Below are positions 1 through 10,141 of a DNA stretch of 64,000 bases, one piece after another. The position numbers were made by a program, and so were the translations under genes. Position 1 is the first letter of the stretch, and every line of letters begins with the position of its first letter. The notes beneath the pieces are model-generated. The model was not told the DNA's origin and did not search any database. It saw only the letters and a program-made list of their open reading frames with translations. Source of the stretch: Flavobacterium album (GTDB lineage Bacteria > Bacteroidota > Bacteroidia > Flavobacteriales > Flavobacteriaceae); the NCBI RefSeq assembly GCF_003096035.1, contig NZ_CP029186.1:1315001-1379000 (forward strand), given 5' to 3'.

Positions 1-3000
1 GTTGTACCGCCAACAAGGCCTTCAAGGTCTGTGGTGTAGGTGCCGGTACCTGTACCGAAATCGATTAGCTGCGATACGCCCGGGCCTGAAATTGCAGGAT
101 TGGCCGTAGTAGCATATACGATACCTCTTTCGGTGATATCAGAACATCCCGAAAGGGTAGCTTCAGATTCGATTGTAGCTGTAGAAGCAGAAGTAGCATC
201 AGCATTGTTGACAACCACAGTAGCAGTAGTATTGATACCGCTTCCTGATGCTGCTACGTTAATGCTGTCGGCACCACCACCGCTTACAGGGATGTTCCCT
301 GAATAATCTCCTACAACAGCAGGAAGGATCTTAACATATATTACCTGAGAGTAAGTTCCTCCCGTCTGGCCAAGGTTAAGTGTATCTGTATAAGTAATGC
401 CATCTGTAGAGAATGTATAGCCATCAAGCGGGCCTACAACAATGTTATCTTCAGTAAGGAATGAACCTGTGATCGTAAAAGTCTCCGGCCCATCTTCGCT
501 GTCGATACAAACTTCACCGAAGGCAGCAAGCGCCGAAGCAGAAAGTGTAGGGTCTGTATTTGCAGTTGTAGCTACTTCAATAACGTTAGAGTTACCGCTT
601 GTGTTTCCGCCAACAGCCCTTACCCTGTAGTAGTAAGTTGTTAGCTCGGTAAGTCCCGAAACAACCTGGCTTGTACCTGTAGTTACAGCGAGGTTTTCAT
701 AACCGGGAACAAAAGACGGAGCAATGCCTGCATAAGTGTGCGAACCAAGATGTGTAATATCATTTTGGTTGAACATATCCCACTCGGTATCAAGTGTAGG
801 GAATCCTGTGCCTGAAGGGTCAACAGTTACACCGCCTGTTACGGTTGATTTTCTCACAAGGGTTTTGTCAACTGTAGTATTGGTTCCTGTCCAGGCAGAT
901 CCCGGGTCTGTACCAATGTTACCAAAGATATCAACGTTTGACGCGGTAGATATTTTGTAAAGGGCAACAGCATCGTTACCGTTAAAGTTTACCGAAGCGA
1001 CAACCGTAGCAGCGCCGCTGTAAATAGTGGCCGCTGAGTTTTTGATAACAGCTACAGCGCCGTCAGCAAGAGTACCTGATAATTGTACATCGTTAGCCGT
1101 ACCCGAGGCAGTCGTGCTTCCGTTAGAATAAAGCCTTACCCTGTAGTCGGCAAGGTTTACGGCTGCACCTGTGCCATTGTATATCTCAAGATATTTGTTA
1201 GATGAAGAACCTTCTACATATTCAGAGAAGAACAGGTCGGTAGTAAGGCTCATAGTACCAAAGGTAGGCGATGTGCTCACATCAAGCCTGTAGCTTGCAG
1301 CGCCTTCAACAGCATCCCAGTTAGCCACAAAGCTGTCATGTTCCACGCTTGTAGCAGCTGTAGCAACCGCAGCGATTACGTTAGCAGTAGTAAAGCTCAT
1401 TTGGGTGCCATAAACTGTTCCGCCATCGTTAGTGGCATACGCTTTTGCATAATAAGTAGTACCGCCTATAAGCCCGTTAAGAGCGATAGTATAAGTACCT
1501 GCACCGTCGGCAGTATCAGCAACGGCAGTCACGCCCGCTCCGCCCAGTACAGGGTTTATGGCAGTGCTGTAAACAACACCTCTTTCTGTAACATCTGTAC
1601 AGCCCTGTGCAGTTACGTTGCCTTCAACTTCAGCCGTAGCAGCAGTAAGTGCTGTAGCAGCTACCGTAGCCACTGTTCCTGTAGTGTTTATACCTGTTCC
1701 TGTTACCGCAACAGCAACAGCATCTGCGCCGCCGCCGGTTACATCGATATTACCATTGTAAGAACCAACAGTCGTCGGTGCAAAGGTCACATACACGTCT
1801 TGTGTAAGTGTTCCAGTCTGAGGGATAAGAAGCGTAGTTGTGTAAGTACCCGTTTCTGTAGCAGAGAACGTGTAGCCTGCAAGCGGGCCTACAGTAATAT
1901 CGCCGGGAGTAAGGTTAATACCGTTAAGGGTAAATATGCCGGTACCCTGGGCCACATTTATACAAACCGATCCAAAACCTGCAATTGTACCTGCAGTAAG
2001 TGTAGGAAGCGTATTAGCCAGTGTAGTGCCTTCAGCGCCCGTGCTGAAAGTGGTTTCAACCGGGGTAGAAGCATTGTTCCTTGCTTTTACGCTGAAAGTG
2101 TAAGTAGTGCTGGCAGTAAGCCCTGTTACGGTAGTAGTGCCCCATGCAGCAGCTGTCCTCCATACGGCTGTAGCGCCAAGTGCGCCGCTTGCCTGTACAT
2201 ATTGTCCGCCTGCTTCTATTATTGCATATTGTGTTGCAGCCGGGTTGCCGGTTTGCGTAGTAGCTGTAACGGTTACATCAAGTGTAGTGATGCCTGCGTT
2301 GTTAACAGTAAGTACTCCCGGTACTTTGGCCAGTGTGTAAAAGCTCGCGTTTGCTCCATTGCTGGCAGTACTGCCTACAGTACCTACAGCCCTGAAGTTG
2401 TATTGTGTATTAGGTGATAAAGAAGATATTGGCGCGCTTATGGCAGTAGCTGTAGTACCTGTTACAGACGATGGCGTTGCGGCTACACTGTTTCCGTAGC
2501 TTACAGTAGTTCCCCAGTTGAAAGAAGCAGCAGTAGTATTGCTGTTCGCATTGATAGTACCATTCAGCGTGGCTGAAGATGTTGTGATCGAAGTCGCTGC
2601 TGCTGTAGTTACGGCAGGGGCAGAGCTCCATGAAAGGGAAACATTGTCAAGGGCGATACCGTCCCTGCTTCCCGAACCGCTGATCTCGTTGTAGCTCCAA
2701 CGGATCCATACATTGCCGCTGATGTTGCTCAGGGCAGAAATGTCGATGTCGGTGTAAGCAGTCGTAGTACCTGCGGCAATTGTTCCCGAGGCATAAGCGC
2801 CACCGGTTACGGCTGTAAAGCCTGTAGTAGCCGAAGTAGTGCTCACTTCAAGGTTAAACGAGTTGCTCCTTGAGTTTTCGATGATCTTAACTACATCATA
2901 GGAGATCTTAAGGCCGCTCTTGCCGGTAGTGTTGGCAATGTTGAGAACAATAGAGCCCGGCACAAAAGAGCTGCCCGAACCCAGGATACCGATACGTGAC

Positions 3001-3251
3001 ACAAAGTTGTAGTTGGCTCCCGAAGTAGAGGTGCCGCTGCCTACTGTCATCGAATTGTCCACTGTCGAGCCGTTGTAGGAGGTCCATCCCGTTGGGTAGG
3101 ATGTTCCCGACGCGCCCGGCGTGGTGTTGAAATTTTCGGAGTAAGGCGACGACCCCGGAAGGGTGACCTGGCCCCACATTGCCGACGTTGCTAATAGCAC
3201 AACGGCCAGCATACAGGCATTGAGGAATGCCTTGTGTAACTGTGTTTTCAT
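1..3251 (-). CDS. Secreted lamin-tail/fibronectin-type protein (3' end outside window)
   Basis: The frame stays open from an ATG at 3251 to the left edge, giving 1083 residues with no stop, so the C-terminus is missing. The N-terminus (MKTQLHKAFLNACMLAVVLL...) is a signal peptide ending near MWGQ. After it come an N-terminal region resembling choice-of-anchor/jelly-roll modules, fibronectin-type-III-like segments (VTTAAATSITTSSATLNGTI around residues 215-235), repeated extracellular modules with the motif ERGVVYST, and a lamin-tail domain at about residues 668-790 (FFSEYVEGSSSNKYLEIYNG). Lamin-tail proteins of this kind in Flavobacteria are usually exported by type IX secretion, with the sorting domain at the C-terminus, which cannot be seen here. 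A -7 promoter box lies 44-51 bases upstream. The enzymatic or adhesive role is unknown. Confidence 0.85.
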   Translation of the reverse strand, partial: MKTQLHKAFLNACMLAVVLLATSAMWGQVTLPGSSPYSENFNTTPGASGTSYPTGWTSYNGSTVDNSMTVGSGTSTSGANYNFVSRIGILGSGSSFVPGSIVLNIANTTGKSGLKISYDVVKIIENSRSNSFNLEVSTTSATTGFTAVTGGAYASGTIAAGTTTAYTDIDISALSNISGNVWIRWSYNEISGSGSRDGIALDNVSLSWSSAPAVTTAAATSITTSSATLNGTINANSNTTAASFNWGTTVSYGNSVAATPSSVTGTTATAISAPISSLSPNTQYNFRAVGTVGSTASNGANASFYTLAKVPGVLTVNNAGITTLDVTVTATTQTGNPAATQYAIIEAGGQYVQASGALGATAVWRTAAAWGTTTVTGLTASTTYTFSVKARNNASTPVETTFSTGAEGTTLANTLPTLTAGTIAGFGSVCINVAQGTGIFTLNGINLTPGDITVGPLAGYTFSATETGTYTTTLLIPQTGTLTQDVYVTFAPTTVGSYNGNIDVTGGGADAVAVAVTGTGINTTGTVATVAATALTAATAEVEGNVTAQGCTDVTERGVVYSTAINPVLGGAGVTAVADTADGAGTYTIALNGLIGGTTYYAKAYATNDGGTVYGTQMSFTTANVIAAVATAATSVEHDSFVANWDAVEGAASYRLDVSTSPTFGTMSLTTDLFFSEYVEGSSSNKYLEIYNGTGAAVNLADYRVRLYSNGSTTASGTANDVQLSGTLADGAVAVIKNSAATIYSGAATVVASVNFNGNDAVALYKISTASNVDIFGNIGTDPGSAWTGTNTTVDKTLVRKSTVTGGVTVDPSGTGFPTLDTEWDMFNQNDITHLGSHTYAGIAPSFVPGYENLAVTTGTSQVVSGLTELTTYYYRVRAVGGNTSGNSNVIEVATTANTDPTLSASALAAFGEVCIDSEDGPETFTITGSFLTEDNIVVGPLDGYTFSTDGITYTDTLNLGQTGGTYSQVIYVKILPAVVGDYSGNIPVSGGGADSINVAASGSGINTTATVVVNNADATSASTATIESEATLSGCSDITERGIVYATTANPAISGPGVSQLIDFGTGTGTYTTDLEGLVGGT

Positions 3252-3294
3252 AAAAAATAATTTTGGTTTGTTTGCATTGACTATCAATGTCATA

Positions 3295-3302
3295 CAAACT
3301 TA
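3295..3302 (-). promoter_or_regulatory. -7 promoter box (TAAGTTTG) of the lamin-tail gene
   Basis: On the minus strand the octamer TAAGTTTG matches the Bacteroidota -7 consensus TAnnTTTG. It lies 44-51 bases upstream of the ATG at 3251, giving a leader of about 40 nt. No convincing -33 TTG is seen at the usual distance. Confidence 0.45.
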
Positions 3303-3498
3303 TGGAGTATCTTTTGTGAGGTATTAAAAGTCAGGTTGTCTTACTGTAAGGTCGCAGTTATGATTTTCTGAAGCTAAAGTTAGCTGCTTAAATTTTTTGT
3401 TAATTGTAAGATGAAATTTGAATATATAGTTGATTTTCAAATAGAATTAGGTAAAATATAGATAAAAGGCAAAAGCAAGCTAATTCTCCTTTTGGCAT
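3303..3498. other. AT-rich intergenic stretch
   Basis: Together with the promoter box and terminator either side, this is the 374-base gap between the first two large genes. It is AT-rich and I see no open reading frame, RNA gene or dispersed repeat in it. Confidence 0.5.
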
Positions 3499-3538
3499 AA
3501 AAAAGAGAAACCCCTGCAGTTGGCTGGCAGGGGTCTCC
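3499..3538 (-). terminator. Rho-independent terminator after the 16-repeat adhesin
   Basis: Read on the minus strand, GAGACCCCTGC and GCAGGGGTTTCTC form a strong GC-rich hairpin followed by a run of T. It lies about 90 bases past the stop codon of the gene at 3626-9940. Confidence 0.75.
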
Positions 3539-3625
3539 GGATCAAAAACTAACACGAACAACTTCTTCATGCTGCTTTAAAAACAGCTTATATTCTTTAT
3601 AATTATGCCATAGGATAAACTATAA

Positions 3626-6600
3626 TTACCTCAACAAAGAGAAATGCGCTTTAAACTCCCTGCCTTCGCCGTTTGCCGAATGGTATTGTACGGTAAACCA
3701 ATAATCGGTAGCAGGCAGGCGCTCCCCATTATAGGTGCCGTCCCATCCCGGTCCGTTTGGCCTTAGTCCTGCGATCAGCTTCCCATAACGGTCGAAGATG
3801 AAGATCTCCGCATCCGGCTGGTCACGAAGCCCTTTTATGTTCCAATGGTCACGTGCCCCATCACCGTTTGGCGAGAAGAACCTCGGATAGTTGAGTGCAT
3901 ATACGTCCAGCTCCAGTTCACCGCAGCCGTGTTTGTCCCTTACGGTAATATGGTATTCGCCTTCGTAAATCCCGGTAAATGAGTTTTCATCCTGGTACGG
4001 ACCTCCGTCAAGGCTGTATTCATAATCGCCCGACCCGCCGGTAATATGTACAGTGATCACCTGGTTATAATGAAAGTCTACAGAGGCTTCTGCATAGCCA
4101 AGCGCTATAGATGAAAGCCCTACGGTAGCGGTTGAGGTTCCCACACACCCGGTTATCTTATTAGTAGCCGTAACGGTATAGTCGCCAGGTTCGGTAATTA
4201 TCAGGGCGCTTGTTGTTGCTGTTAGCGGCGTTGTGCCTTTTGCCCAGGCAAAGTCATATTCGGCAGATGACAGCCCACTGTTCAGTACCCCTGTAACCGG
4301 TGTTCCGGTTTCGTTATCAACGCAAAGATAGGTGTCGCGCAATTGCGGGTCCGGCAGCCTGTATATGGTTATTGTGTGTGTTGCCGATGCGGTACATACG
4401 GTTCCCATGGAATAGGTAATCGTTACGGTTCCCGCTTCTATGGTGGTTACAAGCCCGTTGGCATCTACTGTCGCTAAGGCTTCATCGCTGCTCGCCCAAA
4501 CGCCTCCTGTTACGGTATCGGCCAGTTGTATCCTCCCTCCCTCGCAAACAGCGCTGTCTCCGGTTATAATGCCCGGATCGGGTGCGGGTGCCGGCGCTGC
4601 ATCTACAGTTATGTCTGCAAGTGAGGCACTGCAGCCGGCAGTATTCCGCACGGTAACAGTATATGTTCCGGCAGCTACACTGTTAAATATCCTCGACGGC
4701 TGGAAATTTGTGCCGTCGGTGCTGTATTCTAACCCGAAGCCTACAGGTGAGTTTACTGTAATGGCCCCGGTTGGTTTATTACAATCCGGCTGTGTAACGG
4801 TAACTACAGGAGCTGCAGGCACAAGCGGAGGATAGTTGATGATAAAATGGGTATAGCCCGACACACATCCCGCAGCATTGCGTGCCGTGATAACATAGTT
4901 GCCCGGTGCCAGGTTATGAAAATCAACGTCCGATTGATACGCAAGGCTGTTCACGCTGTACATAAGGCCGTTGCCAACAGGCGATGTTACCGTAATGCTT
5001 CCCGTTGCAGTGGTACAGTCGGGCTGTACAATGGTTACAACAGGGGCTGTAGGTATGGCCGGTGGCGTGTTAATAGTCTCAGAGGCCGGGGCCGAAATAC
5101 AGCCCGCAGCATTTTTCACTGTTATGGTGTGGGTACCCGGGTTAAGGTTGGCAAAGCTGGTGCCTTGCTGGTATGGCCCGCCATCAATACTATACGAATA
5201 GCCAATGCCCACGGGCGATGCCACAGCAATGCTGCCTTTCGTAGCATTACATCCGGGATGTGCTACTGTAAGCACAGGAACATCGGGTGCGGCAGGCATA
5301 GGGTTAATGGCTTGCGATCCTGGGGACGAAACACATCCGGCACCGTTTTTTACGGTAATGGTATGCGTTCCCGGTGGCACACCCGTAAAGATAGCGCCTA
5401 TCTGGTAAGGCCCGCCATCTAAACTATAAGTAAGGTCTGCGCCAAGAGGTGCTGTTACTGTAATGCTTCCGGTACCTACTGTACAGGTAGTTTGTACTGC
5501 AGTCACTGTTGGCTGTGCCGGTACAGGCAGTGCAGGGCCGATGGTTATCGAAGCGCCTGGAGATTCACATCCTGCTGTATTTTTTACGGTAATACTATGG
5601 TTGCCAGTCAATACACCGGTAAATGTAGGTGACGACTGGAAAGCGCCGCCGTCGATACTATAGCTAAGCCCCGCAGGAGTAGTAACTGTAATGCTTCCTG
5701 TTGGCACCCCGCACGATGGCTGTACTGCCGTAAGCGTTGGTGCCGGAGGAGTTGCCGGCTGCGGGTCGATGGTCCTTGTTGTTACCGGCGATACACATCC
5801 CGAAGCATTTTTCACGGTAACGGTATGTGGGCCCGGCGCTACATTGGAAAAAGTTATGCCTTGCTGGTAAGCGCCACCATCCAGGCTATATGTAAGGCCT
5901 AAGCCAACAGGTGAGGTAACTGTAATGGTTCCGGTAGCTGAGGTACACGTGGTTTGCACTACCGTAAGGGTCGGTGCTGTCGGCACAGGAAGCGCCGGGT
6001 CAATGGTTATTGAAGTTCCGGGAGATACGCATCCCGCCGCATTTTTCGCGGTAACGGTGTGCGGACCCGGTGCTACATTCGCAAAAGTTAATCCCGACTG
6101 GTAAGCCCCGCCATCAATATTATAAGTTAATCCCTGTACAGGGCTTGTTACTGTTATACTTCCTGTAGGCGTAGTACAGTCGGGCTGCGTTGTTGCTGTA
6201 AGGGTTGGCGCTGCAGGAGTTGCCGGCTGTGGATCTATTGTTATAGAACCAGGTGCTGAGGTACAGTTACCAAACTTCGCGACAACATTATGCGGTCCCG
6301 GCAGCACAGCATTGAATGTTGGGTTAGGCTGGAAAGCCCCTCCGTCAATGCTATAACTATATCCTGCGCCTCCCGGTGTGTCAACCGTAATTGTTCCCGT
6401 GGCTGTTGTACAGTCAGGCTGCACTGCAGTAAACGTTGGAACCGTAGGAGTAGCAGGCTGAGGATCGATAGTTATAGAGCCCGGGGCCGAAATACAGTTG
6501 CCAAATTTTGCTGTAACATTGTGAGGGCCCGGAGTTACAGCTGTAAATGTTGTCCCTGTCTGGAAGGGCCCGCCGTCAAGGCTGTAGGTATATCCTGGTC

Positions 6601-9600
6601 CCGGCATTGGATTTGTTATGCTAATACTTCCCGTAGACGTGGTACAATCAGGCTGTACTGCCGAAAGATTTGGAGTATCAGGTGTAACAGGCTGAGCGTC
6701 TATTGTTTGTGTAGCACCGGGAGATACACACCCCGCTGCATTTTTAGCGATAATGGTATGCTGGCCCGGTAATACACCGGTAAATGTAGGCCCCTGCTGA
6801 AACGGCCCACCATCAATGTTATACGTAAAGCCATTCCCCGTGCCGTTAACGGTAATGCTTCCGGTAGGAGTAGTACAATCCGGCTGCACTGCCGTAAGTA
6901 TGGGTGCTGCAGGTGTAGCAGGCTGTGCATCTATAGTTATTGAACCCGGTGCAGAAATACAGTTACCAAGCTTAGCGGTAACATTATGTGGGCCGGGAGC
7001 TACAGGTGTAAATGTCGTCCCTGATTGAAAAGGGCCTCCGTCAATGCTGTACAGATAGTTAGCATTCGAATTGGAAACTGATATACTGCCTGTAGCCGTA
7101 GTACATGTTGGCTGTACTGCCGTTAGGGTTGGCACAGCAGGAGTTACCGGCTGTGGATCTATTATTATCGTTGCTGGAAGAGATGTACATCCATTGGCCT
7201 GTGCGGTAATGGTATGCGGGCCGGATGCTACAAGGGTAAATGTTGTTCCTGCCTGGAAAGGCGCTCCGTCAATGCTGTAAGTATACCCTGTTCCCCCCGG
7301 ATTTGTTATTGTTATAGTCCCGGTTACAGTAGTACAATCAGGCTGTACTGCCGTAAGGGTTGGTGCCGGTGGTGTTGCGGGCTGTGCGTTTATGGTTTGC
7401 GATGCAGGAGCCGATACACAGTCATTAAGCTTTACTGTAACAGTATGAGATCCCGGTGCTACAGGCGTAAATGTTACCCCCGACTGATAAGGCCCTCCGT
7501 CAATGCTATAGCTATAATCCTGACCTACAGGGCTGGTAATTGTAATGCTTCCTGTAGCGGTAGTACAATCGGGTTGTACAGCCGTAAGGGTTGGTGCTGC
7601 CGGGGCTCCCGGTACAGGGTTAATGGTTACGGAAGCCGGTGCTGAAATACAGTTTCCAAGTTTTGCGGTAATAGTATGTGGTCCCGGCGCTATCGGTGTA
7701 AATAATGTTCCTGCCTGATAGATCCCGCCATCGATACTATAGCTGTAGCCAATGCCCGTAGGAGTATCAACAGTAATGCTTCCCGCAACAGTACAGGTAG
7801 GCTGCGTCACCGTAAGTGTGGGAGTAGCGGGAGTTGCCGGCTGAAGGTCAATAACTTGCGCGGTAGCAGGCGATGTACACCCATTAAGTTGGGCAGTAAT
7901 ATTGTGGGAACCTGTTGAAACGTTCGTAAATGTCACGCCCGGTTGATAAGGCCCACCGTCAATGCTATAGGTATAATCCTGGCCTATAGGACTGGTGACA
8001 GTAATGCTTCCCGTAGCGGTAGTACATGTAGGCTGTACTGCTGTGAGTGTTGGTGCCGCAGGCGCGCCCGGAACTGTGCCTATAGCCTGTGTGGTTATGT
8101 TAGAAACACAGCCTCCATTATTTTTAACAGTTACACTATATGTGGTTCCCGGGGTAAGATTGTTAAATGTGGTTCCTGATACATAATTTACGCCATCTAT
8201 ACTGTAAGTGAAATTATTATTAGGATCCAAAGGCGCAGTTATTGCAATACTTCCGGTTGGGGTAGTACAGGTAGGCTGCGTAACGGTAACGGTTGGTGCG
8301 GCAGGTTTGTCGACTACAAATAATTGCGCGGCATCGGTACGTATTGTGCATGAAGCAGACGTCGCTTCCAGGTAATACTGGCTGTTGTTCATGGCAAGCG
8401 ATACACCGTTTACCGACAATGTTGCTGTAGTGGCCCCGCTGTAAGTGCCGTTATTAGTAACATTTACCCATGTCCCTGCTGAGGTAAGCATTTTCCATTG
8501 GTAAGTGAAACCTGTAGATGGAGTTATGGCTGCGGTAAAGGTTGTATTAGCATTTACACACACTGTTACCGGGGCCGGATGCGTGACCACCGGAAGAGGT
8601 GCACCCGAAGCATTGGCCGTATGCATCCCAATATTGGTGCAGTACTCATTATTATCGGCAATCCAGTCGTTAAGGTTAAAGGTTACAGCAGGCGCTACGG
8701 CATTCGGCTTGCGAATCATGGTATAGCCTCTGTTGGCAGGTCCGGTGCCTACACCAAAAGGAACCTGCACCTCATCTATAATGCTGCCGTTTTTCCTAAG
8801 CCTGAATTTATCGTTATCATTGATGCCACCCATTACGTCAGGGCTAAATGACGGATTTAACGGGATGCATAATATAGGCGTAGAGGTGCCGCAACGCACC
8901 AGGTAGGTGCTGGTTGCCGGTATGGTACCGGTAAGGGATATAACATATCCGGCAGTTGGGGTAGTATCACTAATTTCGCCATAACGTTCAAGCACATAAA
9001 TGCCATTGAGATTTACGGGACTCGACGATGGGTTATATAGCTCTATAAAACCGGGATCCAGATTTACCTGGTCAAAAACTTCCGAGATATAAATTTCCGG
9101 AGATACGCAATCCGATTGTAGTAATGTAAAAGGTGTGCCCGTCTGTCCAAAACAGCCATCGGTAGCGGTAACGGTAATGTTTCCGCTGGTTACCCCTGCG
9201 GGAACCATTGCCTGTATTTCAGTATCGGAAATTATGGTAAACGGCATAGTAATACCGTCCATTTTTACAGTGGCAGTATTCGTAAAGCCGCTGCCCGTAA
9301 TGGTGATCATGGTGTCTTTTGGCCCGGAATGCGGGGTGTAAGAGGTAACTACCGCATTGGTACAGGTAGAAGTCACGCTTCCGTTCAGGGTAAAATCGTC
9401 AAAGCGTATATTGCCGGCACCGGTCGCGCCGCTAAGTGTAAGCACTACGGTCACTGTGCCGGTAAGTCCCGAAACAGGATTGGCTACGGGAGTAACGCCT
9501 ATTGCCGCTCCTGTCCCGTTCCCGGAAAGTGGCGTGGTACCGCTGCCCACATTGATACCGTTGATAGACATTTGCCATGCCTGCGGCCCGGATGTGCTGC

Positions 9601-9940
9601 GCTGCCGCCAGAAATTAAAGGATGTGATCCCTACCTGGAAATTGGGTGCAACGTTAAAAGTAAGGGTAACTGTGGTTGTGCCTGCAGGGTTGAAAAGCTG
9701 TATGGCCTGTCCCGCCGACCCCGAATTGCTGGACCATGTATTGGTACTGTTCGTCCAGGAAGAACCCGACAGGTTTGCTGCCAGCGTAGCCGGGGCAACT
9801 GTATAAGGATGGGTGTTTATTGTAGTGGTGCCAAAATTATGCTGGTATATCTGTGCATGCGCGCAGTATCCTGATAAGAGGACAAAAAAAAATTGCAGGA
9901 ACGTTAGTAAAGCGGCCTGCCTTTTGCATTTTTGTAACAT
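3626..9940 (-). CDS. Giant repeat-containing surface protein, T9SS type B sorting domain
   Basis: This is a predicted cell-surface or secreted adhesin of 2104 residues. Order of parts: signal peptide (ends CAHAQ), a beta-sandwich region, an IPT/TIG-like domain (SYTPHSGPKDTMITITGSGF), a lamin-tail domain (PEIYISEVFDQ...GFIELYNPSSSPVNL), an Ig-like domain (TYQWKMLTSAGTW), then 16 tandem ~78-residue repeats with the pattern P.APTLTAVQP.CTT.TGSITV...YSIDGGP.Q.G..F..V.PG.H..T.K...GC.S, a Big-2-like domain, one more repeat-like unit, and a type B T9SS/gliding-associated C-terminus (FFSPNGDGARDHWNIKGL ... IFIFDRYGKLI). The repeats resemble SprB-type repeats. I chose the ATG at 9940 over a TTG at 9961 because it gives a standard signal peptide and fits the promoter. 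Export through the outer membrane by T9SS is inferred from the C-terminus; ligand unknown. Confidence 0.9.
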   Translation of the reverse strand: MLQKCKRQAALLTFLQFFFVLLSGYCAHAQIYQHNFGTTTINTHPYTVAPATLAANLSGSSWTNSTNTWSSNSGSAGQAIQLFNPAGTTTVTLTFNVAPNFQVGITSFNFWRQRSTSGPQAWQMSINGINVGSGTTPLSGNGTGAAIGVTPVANPVSGLTGTVTVVLTLSGATGAGNIRFDDFTLNGSVTSTCTNAVVTSYTPHSGPKDTMITITGSGFTNTATVKMDGITMPFTIISDTEIQAMVPAGVTSGNITVTATDGCFGQTGTPFTLLQSDCVSPEIYISEVFDQVNLDPGFIELYNPSSSPVNLNGIYVLERYGEISDTTPTAGYVISLTGTIPATSTYLVRCGTSTPILCIPLNPSFSPDVMGGINDNDKFRLRKNGSIIDEVQVPFGVGTGPANRGYTMIRKPNAVAPAVTFNLNDWIADNNEYCTNIGMHTANASGAPLPVVTHPAPVTVCVNANTTFTAAITPSTGFTYQWKMLTSAGTWVNVTNNGTYSGATTATLSVNGVSLAMNNSQYYLEATSASCTIRTDAAQLFVVDKPAAPTVTVTQPTCTTPTGSIAITAPLDPNNNFTYSIDGVNYVSGTTFNNLTPGTTYSVTVKNNGGCVSNITTQAIGTVPGAPAAPTLTAVQPTCTTATGSITVTSPIGQDYTYSIDGGPYQPGVTFTNVSTGSHNITAQLNGCTSPATAQVIDLQPATPATPTLTVTQPTCTVAGSITVDTPTGIGYSYSIDGGIYQAGTLFTPIAPGPHTITAKLGNCISAPASVTINPVPGAPAAPTLTAVQPDCTTATGSITITSPVGQDYSYSIDGGPYQSGVTFTPVAPGSHTVTVKLNDCVSAPASQTINAQPATPPAPTLTAVQPDCTTVTGTITITNPGGTGYTYSIDGAPFQAGTTFTLVASGPHTITAQANGCTSLPATIIIDPQPVTPAVPTLTAVQPTCTTATGSISVSNSNANYLYSIDGGPFQSGTTFTPVAPGPHNVTAKLGNCISAPGSITIDAQPATPAAPILTAVQPDCTTPTGSITVNGTGNGFTYNIDGGPFQQGPTFTGVLPGQHTIIAKNAAGCVSPGATQTIDAQPVTPDTPNLSAVQPDCTTSTGSISITNPMPGPGYTYSLDGGPFQTGTTFTAVTPGPHNVTAKFGNCISAPGSITIDPQPATPTVPTFTAVQPDCTTATGTITVDTPGGAGYSYSIDGGAFQPNPTFNAVLPGPHNVVAKFGNCTSAPGSITIDPQPATPAAPTLTATTQPDCTTPTGSITVTSPVQGLTYNIDGGAYQSGLTFANVAPGPHTVTAKNAAGCVSPGTSITIDPALPVPTAPTLTVVQTTCTSATGTITVTSPVGLGLTYSLDGGAYQQGITFSNVAPGPHTVTVKNASGCVSPVTTRTIDPQPATPPAPTLTAVQPSCGVPTGSITVTTPAGLSYSIDGGAFQSSPTFTGVLTGNHSITVKNTAGCESPGASITIGPALPVPAQPTVTAVQTTCTVGTGSITVTAPLGADLTYSLDGGPYQIGAIFTGVPPGTHTITVKNGAGCVSSPGSQAINPMPAAPDVPVLTVAHPGCNATKGSIAVASPVGIGYSYSIDGGPYQQGTSFANLNPGTHTITVKNAAGCISAPASETINTPPAIPTAPVVTIVQPDCTTATGSITVTSPVGNGLMYSVNSLAYQSDVDFHNLAPGNYVITARNAAGCVSGYTHFIINYPPLVPAAPVVTVTQPDCNKPTGAITVNSPVGFGLEYSTDGTNFQPSRIFNSVAAGTYTVTVRNTAGCSASLADITVDAAPAPAPDPGIITGDSAVCEGGRIQLADTVTGGVWASSDEALATVDANGLVTTIEAGTVTITYSMGTVCTASATHTITIYRLPDPQLRDTYLCVDNETGTPVTGVLNSGLSSAEYDFAWAKGTTPLTATTSALIITEPGDYTVTATNKITGCVGTSTATVGLSSIALGYAEASVDFHYNQVITVHITGGSGDYEYSLDGGPYQDENSFTGIYEGEYHITVRDKHGCGELELDVYALNYPRFFSPNGDGARDHWNIKGLRDQPDAEIFIFDRYGKLIAGLRPNGPGWDGTYNGERLPATDYWFTVQYHSANGEGREFKAHFSLLR

Positions 9941-9985
9941 GTTTACTGTCTTTAGTAGCAATTTTTTAAGATAGATTTAACATGG

Positions 9986-10015
9986 CAAAATTAAAAGGTT
10001 TAGGCTTATCTCCAA
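9986..10015 (-). promoter_or_regulatory. Promoter of the 16-repeat adhesin (-33 TTG, -7 TAATTTTG)
   Basis: On the minus strand a TTG at 10013-10015 is followed after 19 bases by TAATTTTG at 9986-9993. This matches the Bacteroidota TTG / TAnnTTTG promoter in sequence and spacing. It places the start of transcription about 40 bases before the ATG at 9940. Confidence 0.6.
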
Positions 10016-10078
10016 TTTTTTAAAGTTAAATTATAGTTGCCTGATAATGATATATTTGTAAAGCAATGTAAATTAAAA

Positions 10079-10131
10079 TATATGTGCTGTACTAAAAGTG
10101 GCACATAATCACTTCAATACAGCACGCATAT
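10079..10131 (-). terminator. Hairpin downstream of the 9-repeat adhesin
   Basis: An inverted repeat pairs ATATGTGCTGTA with TACAGCACGCATAT around a 27-base middle. On the minus strand it is followed by an AT-rich tract ending in T. It lies directly after the stop codon at 10142 and probably ends that transcript. Confidence 0.45.
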
Positions 10132-10141
10132 TTTAAACTTT

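Noticed and set aside
1338..2417. A 359-residue open frame on the plus strand inside the first large gene, rich in Cys and Ser
   Set aside because: It is the antisense shadow of a low-complexity Thr/Ala/Val-rich secreted protein. The minus-strand frame has a signal peptide, a promoter and recognisable domains.
4440..7645. Many plus-strand open frames of 60-190 residues in the adhesin genes
   Set aside because: They recur with the period of the protein repeats on the other strand and have no initiation signals. They are products of repeat composition.
4750..8280. Regular ~234-base DNA periodicity suggesting a satellite or CRISPR-like array
   Set aside because: The period matches whole protein repeats kept in frame; there are no short identical repeats with unique spacers.
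10051..10131. A plus-strand TATATTTG box followed by a hairpin, which could be a small RNA
   Set aside because: No -33 TTG at proper spacing, and the hairpin is better explained as the terminator of the converging adhesin gene.
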